A stretch of DNA of 9,839 nt from Deltaproteobacteria bacterium (GTDB taxonomy: Bacteria; Myxococcota_A; UBA9042; DTJE01). The stretch covers positions 1 through 9,839 of the forward strand of contig JADHTP010000100.1 in NCBI GenBank assembly GCA_016784945.1. Direction: 5' to 3'. The first letter of the stretch is position 1; every line of letters starts with the position of its first letter. Made by a program: the position numbers and the translations under genes. Positions 5,567 through 9,839 of this stretch are shown piece after piece. The notes under the pieces were generated by a model that saw nothing but the letters and a program-made list of their open reading frames with translations, ran no database searches and had not been told where the DNA came from.

Positions 5567-8500
5567 ATGTCGACGAAATCCTGTCTGAGTGTGGGAATCG
5601 GTCTGATTCTGGCCTTGGCCATCAGTTGTGGAGGCAAGGGCGGCGAAGACAGTGGCCGGGATCTGTTCGCCGACGTTCCAGATGACGTCGCGGAGGTTCA
5701 GGATCCGGGAGACACGGGTCAACAGGATGATGGCGTCGCACCCGATCTCGAGGTTGCCGTCGACGAAGGTCCCGAGGACGACGGCATGGCGCCCCCGGAC
5801 GTTGAAGTGGATGTCCCGGGTGACGAAGGACAGGAGTTGCCGGACATCCCGCAGGTCGCCTGCTTCATCGCACAGGACTGCGTTGACGCCCTGTACCCCG
5901 AATCGGCCAACCTGTGCCAGCAGATCACCTGCCTGGCCAACGGGTTTTGCGGTTACGAGCCCCGTGATTGCGACGACGGCTTCGACTGCACCACCGACGG
6001 TTGCGAAAACGCCACCGTGGGTTGCCAGCACGTGATGAAGTCCGACAAGGAATGCGCGGGGTGCGACACGGACGACGACTGCAGCAGCCCCGACCCCTGC
6101 GACCAGAACCAGTGCATCCCCTGCCCCGTGGTGGACGGCACCATCTACGCCTCGTTCGAGTGCCCGGCATCGGGCAAGACCTGCTTCAGGAAGCGCTGCG
6201 ACGGCTGCAACGACAAGGACCCCTGCACCGACGACTCCTGCGACTCCGCCGGGGCCGTGACCAACTCGCCGATGGACTGCCACGACTACAACAAGTGCAC
6301 CACGGATTACTGCCTCCCCGAGTCGGGCCAGCCCGCCTGTTTCCACGACGACGTCCCTGACTGCCACGAATGCGTGGTGAACGCGGACTGCAATACGGAG
6401 GAAACCAACCCCAGCCTGCCGTGCATCGACGGCGTGTGCGTTGTGACCGCGGACAGTGGCCAGGTGGCCTGCGAAGACCGGGCCGACTGTCCCGCCGGCG
6501 TGTGCGAAGAAGGCGTCTGCGTGGTCCGGGCCTGCGAGTTCTTCCTGCACTCCTGCAATGACGGGGACGGGTGCACCAAGGACACCTGCGATCCCAAGTG
6601 GTCCCCGGACGGAAGTTCAGGCTCCGGCTGCCACTCCGAAAATGTCTACTGCCTCACCTGCATCGACGTGTCGGAGTGCATTGAAGACGGGAACCCCTGC
6701 ACCGACCAGGTCTGCGACGTGTACTGCGGCTACCCGATCAAGACCTGCGACGACCAGGATCCCGACACCAACGATTACTGCGATACCACGTCGGGCGCCT
6801 GCGTGAACGAGGAGAAGCCCACCTGGCCCTGCACCTTCGACGAGGACTGCGAGAACGACGGGAACGAGTGCACGGTGAACGAGTACTGCACCGGGGAGCA
6901 GGTCTGCGCCTATCAGGACCTGGAATGCAACGACGGGGACGGGTGTACCACCGACCAGTGCGACCCCAACCTCGGGTGTGTCTTCACCGAAATCCCCGGG
7001 TGCCGGAGCGAGTGTCCCGGTGAGGATGCCGATGCAGACTGTCACGAGTTCCCGGATGACGACCTGTGTACCGACGACACCTGCGAACTGAACCCCGACG
7101 ACGACAAGTTCTATTGCCACAACATCGCCAAGGACTGCGATGACGGCGATTCATTCACCTTCGACTGGTGCGAGCCCACCAGCGGGTGCCTCCACACGGC
7201 GGCGGAACCCGTCTGTCCCAGCGGATCGCCCGACGAATGCCCCGTCACCAACCTTTGCAAGGTCGCGCAGTGCGTGGACTTCAAGTGCGCCTACGACGAC
7301 AAGGACTGCGATGACGGCACGCCCTGCACCCTGGATTCCTGCGACGAAAAGAACGGGGCTTGCGTCCACATGCCCAACCCCGAGATCGACCCCGCGCTGT
7401 GCATCAACTGTTGCCTGGAGCCCGAAAAGTGCGTGGACCAGGACCCCTGCAACCTGGCGACGGAATGCGACAAGGACAGCTGCATCTGCAAGTGGGAAGC
7501 CCCGGACTGCGACGACGGCGACGACTGCACCGTGGACGACTGTGACCCGGACCTCGTGTCCGGCGGCTGCACGAACGTCCTGTTGCCCCCGGAGGAGTGC
7601 CAGCACTGCCCCTTCGGCATGGACTGGGAATGCGATGTGCCCAACAACTGCTTCGTGGGCAAGTGCAACCCGGACCTGAACCCGCCCAAGGGTATCTGCG
7701 AGTTCACCGAGGTGACCTGCGACGACGGCAACCAGTGCACCACCGGCACCTGCGACCCGGATGCCTTCGGTGGCGAGGGCGGTTGTGTGTTCGAACCCAA
7801 GGACTGCGACGACGACAACATGTGCACCATCGACGGGTGCAACCCCACCACCGGGTGCTACCACGAGGACAAGGCCCTGTCCTGCGATGATAACAAGCTG
7901 TGCACCGTGGATTCCTGCGACCCGGACACCGGCGAATGCCTGTACACCTCCGTGGTGTGCGACGACCTCGACCCCTGTACCGGACCGGATTACTGCAGCC
8001 CCGTGAGCGGCCTGTGCGTGCACCCGATCCTGGACTGCGACGACAACGAGCAGTGCACCAAGGACGACTGCGTGGCGGAAATCGGTTGCGTGCACGAGTG
8101 GAACAGCTTCGGCGACTGCGCCGTGTGCGACATGACCGAGGAACCGACCCACTGCAACGACAACAACCCCTGCACAGTGGACGCCTGCCTGGAGTCCCCC
8201 CTGTACGAATATCCCCAGGGTGAGTGCGCGTTCACCACCATTCCCTGCGAGGACGGGGACCCCTGTACCGTAGACTACTGCAACCCCACCACCGGGGAAT
8301 GCGAGCATGCCCTGGTCGGCTGTGACGACAACGACCCGTGCACCATCGACTCCTGTGACGCCAACACGGCCGGTGGCTGCATCCACCAGCTCGCCTGGTG
8401 CAGTGACGGCGACAAGTGCACCCTTGACCTCTGCAGTTCGAACTCGGGCTGCTACTACGTGCCCTACGACAACCCCAACGAAGAATGTCCCACGCCCATC

Positions 8501-9839
8501 TGCGTCAACGACGCGGACTGCGTGATCACCGGCGGGCAGCCCGGAGCCACCGTGCCGAACATCTGCTTCAGCGGAAAATGCGTGGGCGGCGAGTGCGAGG
8601 CCGTGGAAGGCGGCATCTGCGCCGACGAGGACCCCTGCACCAAGGACCTGTGCATCGCGGAGACCGAGACGTGCAAGAACGAGCCCATTGCCTGCGACGA
8701 TTACAACCTGTGCACCAAGGACTCGTGCGATCCGGTCACCGGCGACTGCCACTACCTCCCGCGGGACTGTGACGACGACAACGAGTGCACCTTCGACTTC
8801 TGCGACTCCGCCAGCGGGACCTGCGTCCACGAGTTGTACCTGTGCGACGACAGCAACCCCTGCACCAAGGACACCTGCAACACGTTGACGGGCCAGTGCC
8901 AGTTCGAGCAGACGGTCTGCAATGACTTCAACGCCTGCACCAACGACTACTGTGCCTTCTCCACCGGCGAATGCGTGTTCGACGCCACGGTCTGCAACGA
9001 CGAGAACTTCTGTACCGACGACAGCTGCGATCCGGAGACGGGTTACTGCCAGTTCGAAGAGAAGATCTGCAACGACGGCGTGGCCTGCACCCTGGACATC
9101 TGTTCGCCCGCCGACGGCCAGTGCCTGTACCCGACCAAGGACTGCACCGACGAGAACCCGTGCACGGTGGACACTTGTGACGCACAGGGCCTGTGCCAGC
9201 ACGGCCCGCCCGGGTGCCTGGACGACAACCCCTGCACCATCGACAGCTGCAACGAGGCCACGGGCGATTGTGGCGACGACGTGGTGGATTGCTCCGATGG
9301 CAACCAGTGCACCGTGGACTGGTGCGACCCGGCTTCGGGCTGCGTCCACGACGCAGCGGACTGCGACGACGGCGACGATTGCACGATGGATTTCTGCGAC
9401 CCGGTGATGGGCTGCCGCAACGTGGTGACCGTGAACCCGGACCAGAACTGCGCCCCGTGCAACGAGGCCGCCAACCCCAACGACTTCTGCGACGACGGCA
9501 ACGAGTGCACCGTGGACGTGTGCGACGCGGACTCGGGCCAGTGCCTGTACACGCCCAACGCGGTCATCTGCGAAGACGACGATCCCTGCACCACGGACCT
9601 GTGCGACGGGGCTTCGGGCTCCTGCGTGAACGAGCAGGTGGATTGCGACGACGCCGACCTGTGCACGGTGGACTCCTGCGACCCGCTCACCGGCGCCTGT
9701 CTGAACGTACCCATGGTCTGTGGCGATAACGACCTGTGCACCGCCGACAAGTGCGACCCGGCCACGGGCTTCTGCGTGTTCAGCGAGCTGTCATGCGACG
9801 ACGACGACCTGTGCACCCATGACATCTGCCATCCCGAAG
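5567..9839 (+). CDS. Giant acidic cysteine-rich repeat lipoprotein (Dictyostelium CTDC-like repeats), 3'-truncated by the window edge
   Basis: Open from ATG 5567 to the last base: 1424 residues and no stop. AGGAGG at 5553-5558 supports the start. Residues 1-20 are a signal peptide and AIS-C21 followed by Gly is an acceptable lipobox, so a lipid-anchored envelope protein is predicted. Residues 22-98 are a Cys-free Asp/Glu/Pro/Val linker. From about 135 onward the chain is made of about 35 units of pattern C-[DN]-D-x-[DN]-x-C-T-x-D-x-C-[DN]-x3-G-x-C, 22-26 residues long, spacing C-x5-C-x4-C-x5/6-C. This matches what I know as the CTDC (Dicty_CTDC) repeat of Dictyostelium extracellular matrix proteins, also present in myxobacteria-like bacteria. 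A second module, C-x4-DC-...-C-x2-G-x-CV, occurs near 99-128, after CVVNADC, at CEDRADC and at CVNDADC (about 8500-8585). Likely roles are surface adhesion or matrix with many disulfides; calcium binding by the acidic loops is speculative. The C-terminal end, and any anchor or sorting domain, is not visible. Confidence 0.9.
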   Translation, partial: MSTKSCLSVGIGLILALAISCGGKGGEDSGRDLFADVPDDVAEVQDPGDTGQQDDGVAPDLEVAVDEGPEDDGMAPPDVEVDVPGDEGQELPDIPQVACFIAQDCVDALYPESANLCQQITCLANGFCGYEPRDCDDGFDCTTDGCENATVGCQHVMKSDKECAGCDTDDDCSSPDPCDQNQCIPCPVVDGTIYASFECPASGKTCFRKRCDGCNDKDPCTDDSCDSAGAVTNSPMDCHDYNKCTTDYCLPESGQPACFHDDVPDCHECVVNADCNTEETNPSLPCIDGVCVVTADSGQVACEDRADCPAGVCEEGVCVVRACEFFLHSCNDGDGCTKDTCDPKWSPDGSSGSGCHSENVYCLTCIDVSECIEDGNPCTDQVCDVYCGYPIKTCDDQDPDTNDYCDTTSGACVNEEKPTWPCTFDEDCENDGNECTVNEYCTGEQVCAYQDLECNDGDGCTTDQCDPNLGCVFTEIPGCRSECPGEDADADCHEFPDDDLCTDDTCELNPDDDKFYCHNIAKDCDDGDSFTFDWCEPTSGCLHTAAEPVCPSGSPDECPVTNLCKVAQCVDFKCAYDDKDCDDGTPCTLDSCDEKNGACVHMPNPEIDPALCINCCLEPEKCVDQDPCNLATECDKDSCICKWEAPDCDDGDDCTVDDCDPDLVSGGCTNVLLPPEECQHCPFGMDWECDVPNNCFVGKCNPDLNPPKGICEFTEVTCDDGNQCTTGTCDPDAFGGEGGCVFEPKDCDDDNMCTIDGCNPTTGCYHEDKALSCDDNKLCTVDSCDPDTGECLYTSVVCDDLDPCTGPDYCSPVSGLCVHPILDCDDNEQCTKDDCVAEIGCVHEWNSFGDCAVCDMTEEPTHCNDNNPCTVDACLESPLYEYPQGECAFTTIPCEDGDPCTVDYCNPTTGECEHALVGCDDNDPCTIDSCDANTAGGCIHQLAWCSDGDKCTLDLCSSNSGCYYVPYDNPNEECPTPICVNDADCVITGGQPGATVPNICFSGKCVGGECEAVEGGICADEDPCTKDLCIAETETCKNEPIACDDYNLCTKDSCDPVTGDCHYLPRDCDDDNECTFDFCDSASGTCVHELYLCDDSNPCTKDTCNTLTGQCQFEQTVCNDFNACTNDYCAFSTGECVFDATVCNDENFCTDDSCDPETGYCQFEEKICNDGVACTLDICSPADGQCLYPTKDCTDENPCTVDTCDAQGLCQHGPPGCLDDNPCTIDSCNEATGDCGDDVVDCSDGNQCTVDWCDPASGCVHDAADCDDGDDCTMDFCDPVMGCRNVVTVNPDQNCAPCNEAANPNDFCDDGNECTVDVCDADSGQCLYTPNAVICEDDDPCTTDLCDGASGSCVNEQVDCDDADLCTVDSCDPLTGACLNVPMVCGDNDLCTADKCDPATGFCVFSELSCDDDDLCTHDICHPE
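5969..9839 (+). repeat. Coding tandem repeat array of the CTDC-like unit
   Basis: About 35-38 units of roughly 66-78 bp, each coding a four-cysteine motif with core CTxDxCD. Units before about 7500 are irregular and separated by other sequence; one (7138-7200) has lost its second cysteine (GDSFTFDWC). From about 7720 they follow nearly head to tail, broken by inserts at about 8095-8150, 8460-8620 and 9420-9485. The array is still running at the window end. The repeats are conserved as protein motif rather than as identical DNA. Confidence 0.85.

Noticed and set aside
7151..9349. Long antisense open frame of 732 residues opposite the repeat lipoprotein, plus others such as 5462-6550 and 9043-9825 on the minus strand.
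   Set aside because: The antisense translation is a monotonous Val/Ala/Gly/His sequence produced by complementing Cys/Asp/Thr codons; the plus frame has a signal peptide, lipobox and conserved motifs.
5967..9839. CRISPR-like or DNA-level satellite interpretation of the periodic repeats.
   Set aside because: The period is protein-coding, units differ in DNA sequence and length, and there are no constant repeats with unique spacers.
5969..9839. EGF-like domains or MopE copper-binding repeats as the identity of the cysteine units.
   Set aside because: Spacing is C-x5-C-x4-C-x5/6-C with a CTxDxC core, four cysteines per unit; EGF needs six cysteines, and the MopE motif is DGDGYG...DCDD.

Overview
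The window reads as high-GC chromosomal DNA of a Gram-negative bacterium, most likely in the deltaproteobacterial sense (Myxococcota, Bradymonadota or Desulfobacterota-like). The pointers are strong G/C preference at third codon positions, Sec signal peptides and a lipobox, an outer-membrane-type beta-barrel protein, a PxxKW-type cysteine-rich protein, and a very long Asp/Cys repeat lipoprotein of a kind common in myxobacteria-like genomes. The lineage is inference; there is no rRNA or other taxonomic marker.

Layout. 1-2535 (+): the pnp gene (its first ~37 codons lie before the window) followed 9 nt later by dut, an ordinary housekeeping pair. 2538-3191 (+): a small secreted/outer-membrane beta-barrel-like protein directly behind dut. 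Both its ends carry non-coding repeats. A 99-bp palindromic element sits in frame inside its N-terminus (2566-2664), and a ~167-bp MITE-like element with 13-bp terminal inverted repeats (3188-3354) contains its stop codon. 3383-3873 (-): a two-gene unit of a 54-residue, very basic protein, too short for most ORF cut-offs, and a 95-residue eight-cysteine PxxKW protein. 3874-4049: a compact divergent control region with a promoter-like pair on each strand and nested inverted repeats. 4050-4736 (+): a YugP-type membrane zinc metallopeptidase starting at GTG. 4764-5186 (-): a secreted protein of unknown role with a Lys-rich tail, convergent with the peptidase gene. 5187-5566: 380 bp without a gene but with several inverted repeats, a promoter candidate and a 5'-UTR hairpin. 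5567-9839 (+, open at the window end): a giant acidic cysteine-rich lipoprotein, at least 1424 residues, built of roughly 35 copies of a 22-26 residue four-cysteine repeat that resembles the Dictyostelium CTDC repeat.

How it fits together. pnp-dut is RNA/nucleotide metabolism. The remainder is largely envelope-oriented: beta-barrel protein, membrane protease, secreted basic-tailed protein and giant surface lipoprotein. No single pathway joins them. The most unusual items are the repeat lipoprotein, with its second cysteine module and its gradient of repeat regularity, and the RPE-like in-frame insertion of a palindromic repeat into a signal-peptide region.
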